NCBI RefSeq assembly: GCF_963576675.1
Contig: NC_088918.1
Location: forward strand, 33,885,501-33,949,500
DNA: 64,000 nt
Direction of reading: 5' to 3'
DNA from: Euphorbia lathyris
Lineage: Eukaryota > Streptophyta > Magnoliopsida > Malpighiales > Euphorbiaceae
The notes beneath the pieces were generated by a model, which was not told the DNA's origin, did no database searches, and was given only the letters and a program-made list of their open reading frames with translations. Below are positions 1-11,860 of the stretch, in pieces. The translations under genes and the position numbers were made by a program. Position 1 is the first letter of the stretch. Each line of letters starts with the position of its first letter.

Positions 1-3000
1 CTAAAAAACAAATAACAAAATATAAAAGATATATATTAAAAAAAATAGAACATATTATTGACAGAAGTAATTGAAGAAATTGGTAGCCATCATAATGTTT
101 TCGTAACGAAATGCAGAACCTGAGCTCCCTCATCATATAAGGTCTCATGTTTGAAAGATTCTATGCATGCAAGAGCAGCTTCACGCGTTGTAAAATTAAT
201 GAAGGCAAAATCTGTTCTTCTGGAAGAATGCAGATTTCGGGAGAGAACGACATTTTCAATTTCTCCAAACTTCACAAAGTGACTTCTAATTTTCTCTTCA
301 TTCCAGGACGGAGGTAAGTATTCTGCATAAATTGACTTAACCTGCACAGTAGAGACAAGGACAAATAATTGCATTAGATACCTTAATATCGATAAAATTA
401 AAAAGTCTTATCAGATAGACCTTGAGTAATTCTTCTTCATCTGGTTCAATTAAGGGTTCAGCCCAGGCAACTTTTATATTTTTAAGCTGTCCGAGGTCCT
501 TCTTTTGAAGTTTCTTGAAAGCAATTTGAGCATCTTTGTAAGTTTCAAGCTCCAGAAATGCAAACCCACGATTGCGTTCCACATTAGTAGGATTGGCCAT
601 CACCGTCACTGTATCTATTTTCTCAATTCCTATCTCCTGCAACAGTCTAATGACCTGTCCACATAATTAACATTATGAAATGCATAATAAAAGCCTACCA
701 AAGAAGATATCAATAGAAGTGAAAAACCTTACATCCTCATTTTTCCAATTCCTGTCAATATTACCAAGAAAAATTGTGTCATTTCCATCAACAGGGGCTG
801 TACAACACTGCTTCCCGCATACCTGTCATATAAAATATGAGAGAGAGAGATTATTAGTCATAAATAAATGATTAGACTAAAATCATGCACAAAGTATCTA
901 ATAACTAACAAGACATCAAAATTACTGATTGGTGAATATCGAAGGATGTTTACAGAAAAGATAAAATTTGAAATACCCTTATTTGATTTGATCAGGATCA
1001 TCACAACAATAAAAAAAAATTGATCGGGTTGTGTTCATAACTGTCAAGAACCAGTTGAACTAAAAGCTTAAACTGATAGTTAAAGGTTCAATTCATATTA
1101 ATATCTGACAATAACTATATATCAATTTTCCAAAAAGGAAATGAATGTACCAATTATTAAAATTAAAAGAAAATCAGAATTCCAACAGTTGAGAACTCAA
1201 TAATGAAATGTGGCTTTAATAACAAGTGTAGAGGTATACATATAAGCAAACTAGAAAACGACATATGTGGTAATGAATTTTCCTAAATAGAAATAGCACT
1301 AAAAGCAGCAAACAGACAAATTAAGATATCCCTCAGATAAATCAATCACGTGCAAATTTACTCATAAAATATAGAAGTTCCATTGTCATCATGACATAAT
1401 ATTAGCAGTAGCCCAAAATTTAGTGCCTGAACTATTAATAAGTAACGGTGCACATAGTATTACCGAGTTATTATATGCATCATATTATTTTAGCCATAAC
1501 CTTTTATGCTTGAGTTTCGACTAACATGTGCAACTAGAAAGAAAGGCAAAACAGACTACTATAGCAGAGAAAGACATTTAAGAGCCAAGATCACTAAAAT
1601 TTGAAACTATATGATCTTCTTTTACTCTATTTATACTATCCAAAGTTTTTTTTGGTAGATACTCTATTTATACCATCCAAAGTTTGAAAGCATAACATAG
1701 CAACCAGAAATTTACATATCGCATAATGTCAACCTATAAGAGCATCTCCAATGCAAGCACCCTTCAAAGTTGCCAAAACTTAACACATCATCTCAAAATA
1801 TATTATTTTATTTTCTCTCTCATCCACATCACATTTGGCAACTTTTTTTTAAAAAAGTTTCGAATGCTAAGCAACTCTAAAAGTTGACAATATGGTCCCA
1901 CAAATCATTATTTTATAGACAATTTATTTTAATAATAAATATTGCCATAAAATACCACCAATAGTAGGCAACTAAATCACTTTTTACATTAAAAAAAGAA
2001 AAAGTAAGGCTGCCAAAGGGGTGCCAAAAATTGGCAACATTGCCATAATCATTTAAGCAACCTTTGTTAATCCAATGCAAGGCACTCTTTCAAGCACCCT
2101 CCATGCCATCAAGCACCCTTCCAAGCACATTGCATTGGAGATGCTCTAATGAGATAGTTGAGTCTGTAAATCCTCTTATCAGCCAGACTGATTATTTTTT
2201 GTACGATCCCTCTGGCCCTACTCAAAACATTATATGTAACAACGCAGGAAATAAAATCAAGTAAATAAAGGTAAACTTGTATGTTTTATCGGTAACAAAT
2301 TGAACAATCATCAAAACAGAGTTGGCCAACTGGTTGGTTATTTAAATTTCAAATTTGCTATACTACCAAAAAAAGATGTTCACTTCATTAAAGTAGCCAA
2401 TAAACAAAATGAGAATCTAAGTTTTCACCTCAACATTTGAGTATTTCTCCAATGCCTTCTTTGCATCCATGGCAGAAGCATATCGCACAAACGCATAGCC
2501 CTTATTCTTTCCTGTCTTGGTATTTATCACCAACCTCATTTCAACAATATCACCAACTGCTTCAAAAACTTTTCTCACATCCTCCTCCTTTGCATCTGTA
2601 TTCAAGCCACCAATGAAAATCTCTGTCCTCCTTCTCCTCCTCCTCTCCAATGCTTCCAATTCTCCACTCAAAATTATCTGTCCATTACTTGTCTCATTAT
2701 CGTCCTTCCTTCCCTTGTATCCACTACTTTCGCCCACAACTTGAGCCCTATCCCCAACTGAATCCGCATTAACGTTCACCAACTCCATAGGAATTTCAGC
2801 TGAAGAATCAGACTTCTCAGCTATGCAGTCAGTTTTTCCAGCATCCATTGGAGTTTCAATCGCAGAAGCCTCTTCTTTTTCACCATCCACAGGAATTTCG
2901 CTTGCAGAAGCCTCTCCTTTTTCACCATCCAGAGGAATTTCGCTGGCAGAAGCCTCTTCTTTTTCACCATCCACCAAAATTTCGCTTGCAGAAGCCTCTT

Positions 3001-4081
3001 CTTTTTCACCATCCACCAAAATTTCGCTTGCAGAAGCCTCTTCCTTTTCACCCTCCACAGGAATTTCACTTGCAGAAGCCTCTTCTTTTTCACCATCCAC
3101 TGGATTTTGGATCGCAGAAGCCTCTTCTTTTTCACCCTCCACAGGAATTTCGCTGGCAGAAGCCTCTTCTTTTTCACCATCCACTGGATTTTGGCTCCCA
3201 GAAGCCTCTTCTTTTTCACCCTCCACCGGACTTTCTTTCACGGAAGCCTCTTTATCATTACTAGTAATATACATATTTTCAACTTCAACAGCAACACCAA
3301 CACCAACATGCTTAACAGAACTATCAGTTTCTTCCACCAACATATTCACACCTTCACATTTCTCAACGTCAAACGGAGCATAAATTGAAGAAGCAACCTT
3401 TCCAACTTCTTGTTCTGGCATGCAACCACTAAGATGGTGATCCATAACCTCTGCCTGCTTCTCCAATCCTTTATCCTCTGAACTTTCAGTCAAATTAACA
3501 ATTCCAGCTTCTTGAATTGAAAGAGAAATATTTTCCGTACTGCTAATTTTTTCACCACCATCATCCAAAATCTCCTCCGACGCTAATTCAGCATTGGAAC
3601 AAGCAGCCAGGCTTTTAAGTGACGATTTGGGCACTCTCTTCTTGACAACCTTCTTCACAACTTTCAGTACCTTTTTCGTCTTCTTCTTTGGCTTAACTTC
3701 CAAGACATTCTCGTTCATAGGATCTCCACTAGCATTCTCATTCTGGCTAATCGAGACTTTTTCCTCGCTTCCCGAGCCCATTCCAAGCGAGAATTCCGGA
3801 GCCAAATTCCCCTGAGCTAGGGTTTCGTTTAGTGCGCTTCCTTCAGCATTTGCTACCGTAATTGTAACCGAAGGCATCGGCGGAATGGTTTGTGTGCTGT
3901 CAGATTGAGAAGAATCCGGTAAATGGGAACCTTCAGAAGATGACGGTTTCTTATTGCCATTATGTAGAGATTTAACAGCAGACTTGGAGGAGTTAGGGCT
4001 AGGGTTGGAAACGGCAAGCTTGGCGGTTGCTCTAACGGAACGAATGGGGCGGAGACCCGGAGCTTGCCTCTTCGGTGCCAT
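1..4081 (-). CDS. hnRNP-Q-like protein with three RRM domains (3' end beyond window)
   Basis: Spliced gene on the minus strand. Exons inferred from GT-AG junctions that keep frame: 4081-2429 (ATG at 4081), 822-733, 654-421, 341-120, then a donor at 119 and exons beyond the left edge. Exon 1 encodes a basic N-terminus (MAPKRQAPGLRP), a Lys/Val-rich stretch near residues 130-150, an acidic domain with about nine 14-residue repeats, an Arg run, and the start of RRM1 near residue 486 (RNP2 IFIGGL, RNP1 KGYAFVRY). Exons 2-3 give RRM2 (IFLGNI, RGFAFLEL); exon 4 gives RRM3 (SIYAEYL, DFAFINF). Three consecutive RRMs and the PSWNEEKIR segment fit the plant hnRNP Q/LIF2-like family of nuclear RNA-binding proteins; the long acidic front is like the larger members such as Arabidopsis AT2G44710. 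RNA-binding role is from family knowledge; exact orthology is not established. The C-terminus is not visible. Confidence 0.88.
1740..2146. mobile_element. PIF/Harbinger-type (Tourist-like) MITE in intron 1
   Basis: A 407-bp element with near-perfect TIRs (left GAGCATCTCCAATGCAA, right its reverse complement) flanked by the 3-bp direct repeat TAA at 1737-1739 and 2147-2149. A 3-bp TAA/TTA target and GAGCATCTCCAA-like ends are typical of Tourist-like MITEs. No transposase. It sits inside the 1.6-kb first intron of the RRM gene. Confidence 0.8.
2838..3245 (-). repeat. Coding minisatellite, 42-bp units, acidic 14-aa repeat
   Basis: About nine units of 42 bp in exon 1 of the RRM gene, encoding P-V-(E/D)-G-E-K-E-E-A-S-A-S-E-I with variants (SGSQN, SAIQN, GEKGEAS). 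The last unit degenerates to PMDAGKTD. All units stay in frame. Other frames across the array are also open, which produces spurious ORFs on both strands. The array gives a strongly acidic, probably disordered segment before the RRMs and is a likely site of length variation. Confidence 0.93.
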
Positions 4082-4230
4082 TTTGGCTATTTTTCTGTGT
4101 TCTTACCCGTGTCTGCGTTATATTTTTCTTTGTTCTTATAGGACCGGGAAAATGAGAGGGGGAGGATCCGGAGGAAGAGACAGCTGCCTGCACAAGTTTA
4201 CCGTTTGAAGACTTAAACAGCCTACTTTGA
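4082..4230 (-). promoter_or_regulatory. 5' UTR / proximal upstream region of the RRM gene
   Basis: Only about 150 bp separate the ATG at 4081 from the LINE insertion site at 4231. The original upstream DNA resumes at 9909 on the far side of the LINE. I could not place a TATA box or transcription start, so whether the LINE split the promoter or the 5' UTR is open. Confidence 0.4.
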
Positions 4231-4244
4231 CAGTTTCACTGTAG

Positions 4245-7200
4245 TTTTTTTTTTTTTTTTTTTTTTTTTTTGAGGAAAAACACGAGTCTACCGTTATATT
4301 ATAATCTGAAAACAGTACAGACTCCAAGAGATGCGGAATAACAAAAGAAATAAACGGATTAGCATTGGAACAAGCACTCCTAGCTAGAGTATGAGCTGCT
4401 TTGTTCGCTAATCGTGGACAAAAAGACACTTTAAAATCTGGTCTAGACACGAGAATATCTTTGCAATCTTGTATTAGTAAACCGAAATCCGATAAATCAG
4501 TTGCCTCACTCTTGCAGCAATCAGCAATGACTTTTGCATCTGTGCGAAAATCCACCGATGACCACTGCATAGACTAACACCATCGAAGGCCAGAAAGAAG
4601 TGCAAAAGCTTCAGCGTTTCTAACTGCAACCTGACCCGACTGGTATCCGCTGCTACATGCGATAAAAGCTCCCTGATCATTTCGACATACGGCTCCCCAA
4701 CCATACCGGTGTTCAGATACAAAAAGTGCAGCACCAATATTGCAAACATTTCGACTAAACCCAGGAAGACGCCAAATCAGAGGCTGCTGTTCCGTTATCA
4801 GATGCGCAGATGCAGGAACCTGCTGTTCCTTCCATTCATTGACATACGCCTGACCCAAACGAATTACTGACGTCGGATTTTTCCAGGTCCCATTCCATAG
4901 AAATTCATTTCGTTGATTCCATATTACCCACAGAACCACCATCATTTTGCATAACCAATCCGACGAATGAATTTGACACAACTGCAACAGAAAATCACCA
5001 AAAACGTCTTCTGAATCCCCAAGTAACGAGATACCCACCTGCTGCCAACATTCAATTGCAAAAGGGCATTCCCTAAAGAGATGCCAAATATGTTCAGTTT
5101 CTCCAGAACATAAAATACAAGATATAGGGATTGAGATACCGCGATTAGCCAATAACATACGAGTAGGGAGACAATTTGTTACCACTCTCCGTAGAAAAAA
5201 TTTAATCTTTGGGGGAAGATGAAGATTCCATAACTTTTTCCATCCAGTATTTCCCTCATAATTACGAACAGAGAGGTCATAAGCTTTATAACCCGACTTT
5301 ACCGTATAGATACCGTCTTTTGAATAATGCCAGATCAAACGATCCCCACCTTCCCGCTGAGGAATATACATATTAAGGACATCAGCACTATCATCAACAT
5401 TGAGAGTGTTTCTTATTTTTTCTCTATCCCACCGTTTTTCACCTTCAATCATTAAATCTGATACACGCAACCCCTCATTCACCGGTTCTCGAATGATAGG
5501 ATAGAAGCCCCTTTCTTTTGCAATCCAGGGATCACGCCACACATACACTCCCTTACCATCACCAATCCTCCATCTTAAACCCAAACTCAACAGTTCACGT
5601 GAACTCCAAATGCTTCTCCAAACATAACTAGGATTATTGCCCAGTTCAGAGTTGATAAAGCTTTCCGTATGAAAATATTTAGCTTTGAGCATACGACTTA
5701 CCAAAGCATCTGGATTATTCACCAAATTCCACCCTTGCTTTCCAAGAAGAGATAAATTGAAGGCATAGAGATCCCTATAACCCAATCCTCCATTCTCGCG
5801 AGGGATACATAACCGATTCCAACTTTTCCAGTGGATACTCCTCCGACCATCCTTTTTCATACCCCACCAAAAAGAATTCATCATCCGTTGGAGCTCATCA
5901 CAGATAGAGTGTGGTAACAAGAAGACACTCATACAATAGGTGGGTAATGCTTGAGCTACGGATTTTAACAACACATCCTTTCCTGCAATCGATAAGAATT
6001 TTACACCCCAACTACTTAGCCTTTTTCGCAATATATCCTTTAGAAAACTGAAGACAGCAGTACGGGATCTTCCAATCAATGAAGGTAACCCAAGATAATT
6101 TCCAGTATTCAAAGAAGTTGTTACATTTAAGATTGCACAAATACTAGCTTGTAAATCAGAGCTCACATTCGGGCTGAAAAAAATACCTAATTTCTGGAGA
6201 TTGATAGCTTGTCCAGAATCTGCCTCATACACTTTCAGTATGTCAAGGATCATGTTGCTTTCAGTTACCGATGCTTTGAAGAAAAGGAAGGAGTCATCTG
6301 CAAAGAGTAAATGAGATATTGAGGGTGCCCTGCTATGAATGCGGCATCCATGGATTTGACCCTCTAATTCAGCTCTGTACAGCATTTTAGAGAACACCTC
6401 AGAACATAAAATAAAGAGATAAGGAGAGAGTGGATCCCCTTGTCTCAGACCCCTTCCCGGCTCAACTGGACCCACTAATTCCCCGTTTACTGCAATAGAG
6501 TATGAGACCGTCGACACACATAACATAATCCATGAAATCCATTCGTCAGCAAAACCCATCCTGACCATAACAGCTTTCAAAAAACCCCAGTCAACTCTGT
6601 CATAGGCTTTGCTAATATCAATTTTTAGCGCCACATTACCCTCTAATCCTCTGTTACGACGCTTCATAAAATGGATTGACTCAAAAGCTACTATTACATT
6701 GTCAATTATAGACCTGCCAGGGACAAAAGCTGATTGACTCTCAGAGATAACCATAGGCAGAATAGATTTTAGCCTATTCGCAAGAACCTTTCTAATAATT
6801 TTGTACAATACATTACAAAGTGCAATAGGCCTCAAATCCTTCATCCATTCAGGATTATCACATTTTGGAATAAGTGCCAACACAGTATCATTGAGATTAG
6901 CCGGAAATTCCTTACGATTAAGCCACCCCACGCAAGAGGTAAAAACATCATTTCCAATAAGATTCCAGAAATGTTGAAAAAAGCCTGGACTTAGCCTATC
7001 TGGGCCCGGAGATTTGTCAGGCTTCATTTGAAAAACTGCACTTGTAAATTCAGCAAAAGTAAAAGGAGCAACAAGAATATTATTCATATCGTTTTCCACC
7101 ACCACATCAAGGACCAGAATAGAATCAAGCTGTGATATAGGGTTTGCAGTAAAAACCTGTGAAAAGTAATGTTTTACCACAATGCCCAGTTCAGTCTGAC

Positions 7201-8344
7201 CTTGAGTAAAGGAGCCATCCCCATTTCGAACTCGCTGAAGGTTATTCTGCTTTCTCCTATTGCGCATACAAGCATAGAAAAACTTTGAGTTCCCATCACC
7301 ACCCTTCAACCAAAACACTTTGGCCCTCTGCTTCCAGTAAATTTCCTCCTGTGATAAGTGAAAATCTAACTGCTTCTTTGCTGCTAAATAACGTGCAATA
7401 TCAGCAGCCACACCACTAGAGCGTAGTCTATCCATAATAGATCGACACTGTTCAATACGCCTAGTAAAACGGGACCGATAATCCTGACCCCATTGTTCCA
7501 TTGACGAAGAGCAACCAGCAAGACGGGTTACTAAATTCGACCCCCTTCCCGCACTCCAGCCCTTTCCAACCAAATCAGCGAAACCCGGCTCCCGGAGCCA
7601 AGCCAATTCAAACTTAAATTTGCGCTTATGACGAACTTTTGGTCTACAACAAAATTCTAACAACAGAGGGGAGTGATCAGAATAAGCTGAAGACAAGTTA
7701 GAAAGTTTATACTCACCAAAACGTAACATCCATGAATTTGAACAGAAAGCTCTATCCAGTTTCTCTCTGACCCAACCACTAGTTCCTCTGCCTCGTTCCC
7801 ATGTAAAAAAGTCACCCTGTAAAAATAGTTCATGTAACTGACAAGCATCAATGGCTGTTGCAAAAATTTTCATAAGGTAGGAAGGATATGATGGTCCTCC
7901 TTGCTTTTCAGTTTGAGAGAGAATACAATTGAAATCACCAATAAACACAGTTGGAAGAATAGAACTGACAGATAGCCTATCAAGCAAAGCCCAATAGCTA
8001 GAATGAAGATTTCGATTTGCATATCCATAGAAAACCACCAGATGCCAATCTCCCTGAGAAAAACCAGAAACATGGACTTCAATATGACGGTCAGAGTAAC
8101 CCGTTACAGTAAAGGCAGAATCTTCTTTCCACAAGACTGCAAGACCCCCACTATGGCCCCTACTACCAACTGCGAAACATCCGGAAAAATTTATTTTCCG
8201 CTTCACAACTTCCACACGACACACATCACACAGAGTCTCAATAAGAACAATAACCGTTGGGGAATGTTTTTTGACTAGAGTGACCAAATTACGAACCGCT
8301 CGGGTATTCCCCAAACCCCGACAGTTCCAGCTAAGACAACTCAT
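4245..8344 (-). pseudogene. LINE ORF2: endonuclease-RT-RNase H polyprotein, one nonsense codon
   Basis: Starts at ATG 8344, which overlaps the ORF1 stop in ATGA. N-terminal APE-like endonuclease (SWNCRGLG, IETL, GDFNCIL, SDHSPLL, residues ~1-230), reverse transcriptase (~450-720; FADD catalytic box near residue 680, coordinates ~6290-6310; GLRQGDPLSPYLF), a zf-RVT region (WHLFRECPFAIECW, ~1100) and a C-terminal plant-type RNase H (~1185 on). A TAG at 4574-4576 interrupts the RNase H domain; the same frame then continues (FRTDAKVI) to the poly(A) tail. The usual first RNase H aspartate appears as Gly in NIGAALF, while the later Glu (EAFALL) and Asp (FRTDAK) are present. The frame meets no stop before the poly(A), suggesting loss of the native stop codon. 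Confidence 0.9.
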
Positions 8345-9612
8345 GTCGATCGGTGGACCTGATCCTCAAGTCTCGCCGCTTTAGTATCAAGAGAAGAAAC
8401 TCTATCAGAATGAGAAGAAGTTCCTTCCGGCTGTTTTGAACCAATAATTAACAAATTGCTATCTGCCTGCACATCTGGACTCAACTTGAGATCACTGGTG
8501 GCCTCCCCACGCCTTCGCTTTCGATCATCTGACAACTCCAGACCTTCCTCCTCTTCCTCATCAGTACTCATATGAGTATCCAGTTCCCCTTGCTTTGGCA
8601 ACTGCTCAACAAGCTGGATAGTAGCTCGCTCTTTGAGTATTCCACCTTGTTCCTTATTAGCACTGAAAATGATCCCACGGTTCAAACTATTCTGATTAAG
8701 TTCTGATAAAGGATTTCTCGATTCAGTGCTCCTTTCCTTTCCTGCATTAGAATATATAGATTTTCCTTTAATGGAAGACAGAATCTGCAGAATAGATGAC
8801 TGCTGCACTTGATGAGCTTCCTTAGCCAAGAACTGCTCAGTGCTGCCAATAGTACTTTCATGCAGCCATCTCGCACCTCTATTATTGGTGTTTCTTCAAA
8901 CCGGATCTTTTATCCACTCACCCCATGCACGCTCCGAGTCCTTGAGTTCAAACATTCTCTCACAGAAACGTTCTGAATGACCTATCAGACCACACAAATA
9001 GCAGAAAACACCCAGACGCTCATACTTAAAACAGACAAAAGACCATTCCGTCTGTGATTTTCGCACCTTCTTTACTCTCTTCAAAGGCTTACGAACGTCA
9101 ATCCTCACCCGGATACGCATAAATTGTCGCCACATCCCAGAGCTGTTATTGACATCATATTCAAGAAAAGACCCAATGAAATTACCCAGTTGAATACCAA
9201 CTTGTTCAGACATTGCACCAATAGGTAAATCATGAATTTGAATCCATATATCCATGAAATTTAATTCCACATTCTCTGGTACTACACCCAGAGGCCATTC
9301 ATTCATAATAAGTACTTGATTGTCAAAAGACCACGGGCCTCCCGCTAGAATGCGATCCTTGTCAATTAAATGAAAAAACTCAATGGAGAAAAAGTTTACT
9401 GATATTTCTGCAATCGCAACACCCCGACCCGGTCTCCATAATTCTGCTAACTTGTTCTTCATAGCAACAAAGTTCACCACTTTGTCAGTCACAAAACGCC
9501 CAACAAAACGAAGCCCAAGATCAACCGGATTGGTGCTAGTTGGAGTAATTCCGAAATCCAACCCAGCGAATTCATCATCTTGTATCTGGAGATTTGCCAT
9601 ATTAATTTCCAT
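8341..9612 (-). pseudogene. LINE ORF1: DUF4283 + CCHC zinc-knuckle protein, one nonsense codon
   Basis: ATG at 9612; 423 codons if a single in-frame TGA at 8896-8898 is ignored. N-terminal DUF4283-type domain (residues ~20-170, e.g. AGGPWSFDNQVLIMNEWPLG) followed by a CX2CX4HX4C knuckle (CYLCGLIGHSERFC, ~212-226). After the TGA the same frame continues through an acidic, low-complexity tail to a TGA at 8341-8343 overlapping the ORF2 start. In plant L1 elements ORF1p binds the element RNA in the RNP. Here it would be truncated to 238 residues, keeping both recognisable domains. Confidence 0.87.
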
Positions 9613-9894
9613 GTGGAGGAATCAAAACAAAGGAGAGGCCGCAGTACAGATGAAGATCTATAGAGATCATGGAAAAAAACCCAGGGAAACCAAATAAGAA
9701 TTTTGAGAGCAAAAGCTGATCTTCACCAGAACCAAAAACCACAAAACAAAATAGACTCAAACTCTTACCACGAAGAGACAAAGACACAAACTCCTACAGA
9801 GAAGAGACCGGCAACACCTCAGGCGGTGGCCATAGCAAGACGGCGGCGACGGTTATGGATGAGAAAGGTCAATTGCGACGGTTATTCATTGGCC
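9613..9894 (-). other. LINE 5' UTR
   Basis: About 280 bp between the ORF1 start and the 5' target-site duplication. Contains the promoter region expected for a LINE, but I see no diagnostic motif. Short ORFs on either strand here look fortuitous. Confidence 0.6.
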
Positions 9895-10017
9895 CAGTTT
9901 CACTGTAGTTAAATCTATTTCTCTAGGCGTCGTTTCTAACAAATTAATATATGTCATCCGAGAATTTTTTAGGTTAGTTTTTCGGCTTAAAGCATTAAAT
10001 TTTTTTATCTTGGTCTA

Positions 10018-10441
10018 TGGCCTTATTTGGTAAAGAGCGTTTTGAGATAAAAAGAGCGGTTTTGACCAACTTTAGAGGTTTGACCACTGAAACCGCTAAT
10101 TTGAGTGTTTGGTGGAGAGAGGTTTGGGAGAGAGTTTTGGGATGAAAAAGCTAATTTAGAAAAAGCTATTAAAAGGAGCTTTTTCAATTAGCGTTTTGCA
10201 ATATTAAAATTAATGGACTTCTTTAATCCTAATAAATAGACTCCCTCTTCTCCTGCGTCAAAATTAATGCCCTTATTCGTCTTTTTGCACAAACCGCTAT
10301 TATCAATCAGCTAATTTTTACCAAACAGGTCTACACAAACAGCTAGTCAAATCAGCTAGTCAAATCAGTTAATGTAATCAGCTAACAGCTAACAGCTAAT
10401 GTAATCGGCTAACAGCTAACAGCTAATTCCCAAACAGGGCC
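10018..10441. mobile_element. hAT-like MITE (imperfect TIRs, no clear TSD)
   Basis: Ends resemble each other inverted: left GGCCTTATTTGG, right reverse complement GGCCCTGTTTGG. The interior is rich in CAGCTAA/TTAGCTG tandem motifs near the right end, as is common in dicot hAT MITEs. No coding capacity and no convincing 8-bp TSD, so the exact boundaries are uncertain. Confidence 0.45.
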
Positions 10442-10486
10442 TATGTGTTTTTTAACATCTATCTATACTATCTATACTATATATAT

Positions 10487-11860
10487 AGTAGCGGAAGCAA
10501 AGAGAAACAAGGAGGAGTGTTTTAGATGCCTTTTTGATGAGTTGCCAACGTAGTAAAAAATTAAAATTAAAAAGATTTAATTAATTAAAAATAATAGATT
10601 TATATTTATAATATATTAAATAATTACTAGCTCATTAATTAAAATAATAATAGAAAGTAAGAGTTACAGGAAGATAAAAAAACACAAAGCAAAAAAAACC
10701 AAAAATCATAAATAAACTTCTATATAAAGCATGATAGATAATATTTCACCATTATATTCATTGACCATTATAGTATTATATTTCTGAAGGTAATTATTCG
10801 ATTTTTTTCATATATTGCAGTTATTTTGTTCTCAATTGTGTTATTGTTTTATTTTTATCAAACAATAGTTGTTATAGTTTCATCTTTCAGATCCATTTCT
10901 GTCGTTACCCAAGTTCTATATCTCTCGCTATCTTGTCCATTTTTTCTTTTTTATTTGTCTTTTTTTCAAACTGAGATCTCTAATTGAAAAAATCTGATAG
11001 AAATAGAAGATGCATGGACAACTAAAATCGAGAAACACAAAGGTGTCAAAAATTACAAGAAATTGTTATGTTTTTCAAGGTAATTATTCAATTTTTTCAT
11101 ATGTTATGGTTATTTTTGTTTTCAATTGTGTCGTTGTTTTATTTTTATCAAACAATGGGTGTTATACTATATATATAAGAGCGGAAGCAAAGAGAAACAA
11201 TGAGAAGTGTTTTTAGAGGCTTTTTTGATGAGTTGTCAACGTAGTAAAAAATTAAAATTAAAAAGATTTAATTAATTAAAAATAATAGATTTATATTTAT
11301 AATATATTAAATAATTACTAGCTCATTAATTAAAATAATAATAGAAAGTAAGAGTTACAGGAAGATAAAAAAAACACAAAGCAAAAAAAATCCAAAAATC
11401 ATAAATAAACTTCTATATGAAGCATGATAGATAATATTTCACCATTATAGTATTATATTTCTGAAGGTAATTATTCGATTTTTTTCATATGTTGCAGTTA
11501 TTTTGTTCTCAATTGTGTTATTGTTTTATTTTTATCAAACAATAGTTGTTATAGTTTCATCTTTCAGATTCATTTCTGTCGTTACCCAGGTTCTATATCT
11601 CTCGCTATCTTATCCGTTTTTTCTTTTTTATTTGTCTTTTTTTTCAAACTGAGATCTCTAATTGAAAAAATCTGATAGAAATAGAAGATGCATGGACAAC
11701 TAAAATCGAGAAACACAAAGGTGTCAAAAATTACAAGAAATTGTTATGTTTCTCAAGGTAATTATTCAATTTTTTTCATATGTTATAGTTATTTTTGTTT
11801 TCAATTGCGTCGTTGTTTTATTTTTATCAAACAATGTGTGTTATAGTTTCATCTTTCAGA
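10487..11860 (+). repeat. ~690-bp tandem duplication at the Helitron 5' end
   Basis: The segment beginning AGCGGAAGCAAAGAGAAACA at ~10489 recurs at ~11179 and is alignable for most of 690 bp (e.g. GATGAGTTGYCAACGTAGT in both). Each unit contains two further copies of a ~90-bp subrepeat (AAGGTAATTATTC... at ~10786, 11078, 11464 and 11754). The second unit is preceded by a degenerate Helitron-like start (TTATACTATATATATAAG), so the 5' terminus itself is duplicated. Confidence 0.8.

Larger units (their letters stand above)
4231..9908 (-). mobile_element. Full-length L1-type LINE with 14-bp TSD
   Basis: Non-LTR retrotransposon in minus orientation with 5' end near 9894, ORF1, ORF2, and a 27-nt poly(A) tail (T run 4245-4271). 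The 14-bp direct repeat CAGTTTCACTGTAG lies immediately outside both ends (4231-4244 and 9895-9908), exact by eye, proving target-primed insertion of a full-length copy. ORF1 and ORF2 each carry one in-frame stop, so this copy is probably inactive, but no large deletion is visible and the perfect TSD argues for a fairly recent insertion. Domain order (DUF4283 + CCHC; endonuclease, RT, zf-RVT, RNase H) matches plant L1 elements. Confidence 0.93.

Noticed and set aside
1620..1690. Duplicated ACTCTATTTATAC...ATCCAAAGTTT segment as a mobile element
   Set aside because: A simple ~36-bp tandem duplication within the intron, without TIRs.
2821..3388. Several ORFs on both strands over the acidic repeat
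   Set aside because: They are other frames of the 42-bp coding minisatellite; only the frame joined to the RRMs is supported.
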